Origin: an uncultured Collinsella sp.
Lineage (GTDB): Bacteria; Actinomycetota; Coriobacteriia; Coriobacteriales; Coriobacteriaceae
NCBI GenBank assembly: GCA_900539735.1
Contig: UQDE01000020.1
Location: 1-41,701, forward strand
Direction: 5' to 3'
Length of the DNA: 41,701 nucleotides
This document shows, piece after piece, positions 41,685 to 41,701 of the stretch. Position 1 is the first letter of the stretch. Each line of letters begins with the position of its first letter. The notes under the pieces were generated by a model. That model did no database searches, had not been told where the DNA came from, and saw only the letters and a program-made list of their open reading frames with translations. The translations under genes and the position numbers were made by a program.

Positions 41685-41701
41685 TGTGTTACCACTGCAG
41701 A

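Noticed and set aside
1..41701. CRISPR arrays, tRNA or rRNA genes, insertion sequences with transposase, phage genes
   Set aside because: None seen by eye on either strand; no regular direct repeats and no transposase or integrase-like frame.

Overview
The window reads as chromosome of a Gram-positive, fairly GC-rich actinobacterium, most likely class Coriobacteriia and close to Collinsella. The reasons are the order uvrC ... rapZ-whiA-gap-pgk-tpiA ... secG, the actinobacterial-type RapZ P-loop (Arg in place of Lys), an LTA-synthase-like sulfatase-fold enzyme, and binding proteins with combined Tat-like and lipobox signals. The species call is inference; no rRNA or tRNA gene is visible.

Layout. 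1-3737 (+): an upstream terminator, coaE, a small membrane-anchored lytic transglycosylase and uvrB, closed by a strong hairpin. 3803-9925 (-): LTA-synthase-like protein, Mrp/NBP35 ATPase, HI0933-type flavoprotein and a COG2509 FAD-dependent dehydrogenase. 10119-17264 (+): uvrA behind a LexA-like box, a YbaK-type deacylase, the lipid II flippase murJ, and uvrC. All three UvrABC excinuclease genes therefore lie within about 16 kb.

17265-28056 (+): an accessory catabolic island inserted between uvrC and rapZ, which are usually neighbours in Actinobacteria. It holds a dipeptide-family ABC importer (lipoprotein, permease, a permease-ATPase fusion, a second ATPase), a CE7-type esterase, a paralogue of that esterase that has lost its nucleophile, an N-acetylneuraminate lyase, a ROK kinase and NanE. 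Together these predict uptake of sialic acid, possible O-deacetylation, cleavage to ManNAc, phosphorylation and epimerisation to GlcNAc-6-P. No sialidase, nagA/nagB or regulator is present here.

28158-35302 (+): rapZ and whiA (without the yvcK that usually separates them), then lower glycolysis (gap, pgk, tpiA, gpmI) and secG. 35594-41536 (+): a complete oligopeptide importer oppABCDF. The window ends in a 132-bp near-perfect palindrome that contains the opp terminator.

The intergenic regions are rich in hairpins. Both transporters have a hairpin between the binding-protein gene and the permease gene, which would favour excess binding protein. Large structured elements sit between nanA and nanK, between nanK and nanE, upstream of the nan binding protein and after oppF. 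The most unusual items are the pseudo-esterase encoded in overlap with its active paralogue, the fused transporter subunit without the usual C-terminal cysteines, the two large palindromic elements, and the altered cysteine set of UvrC.
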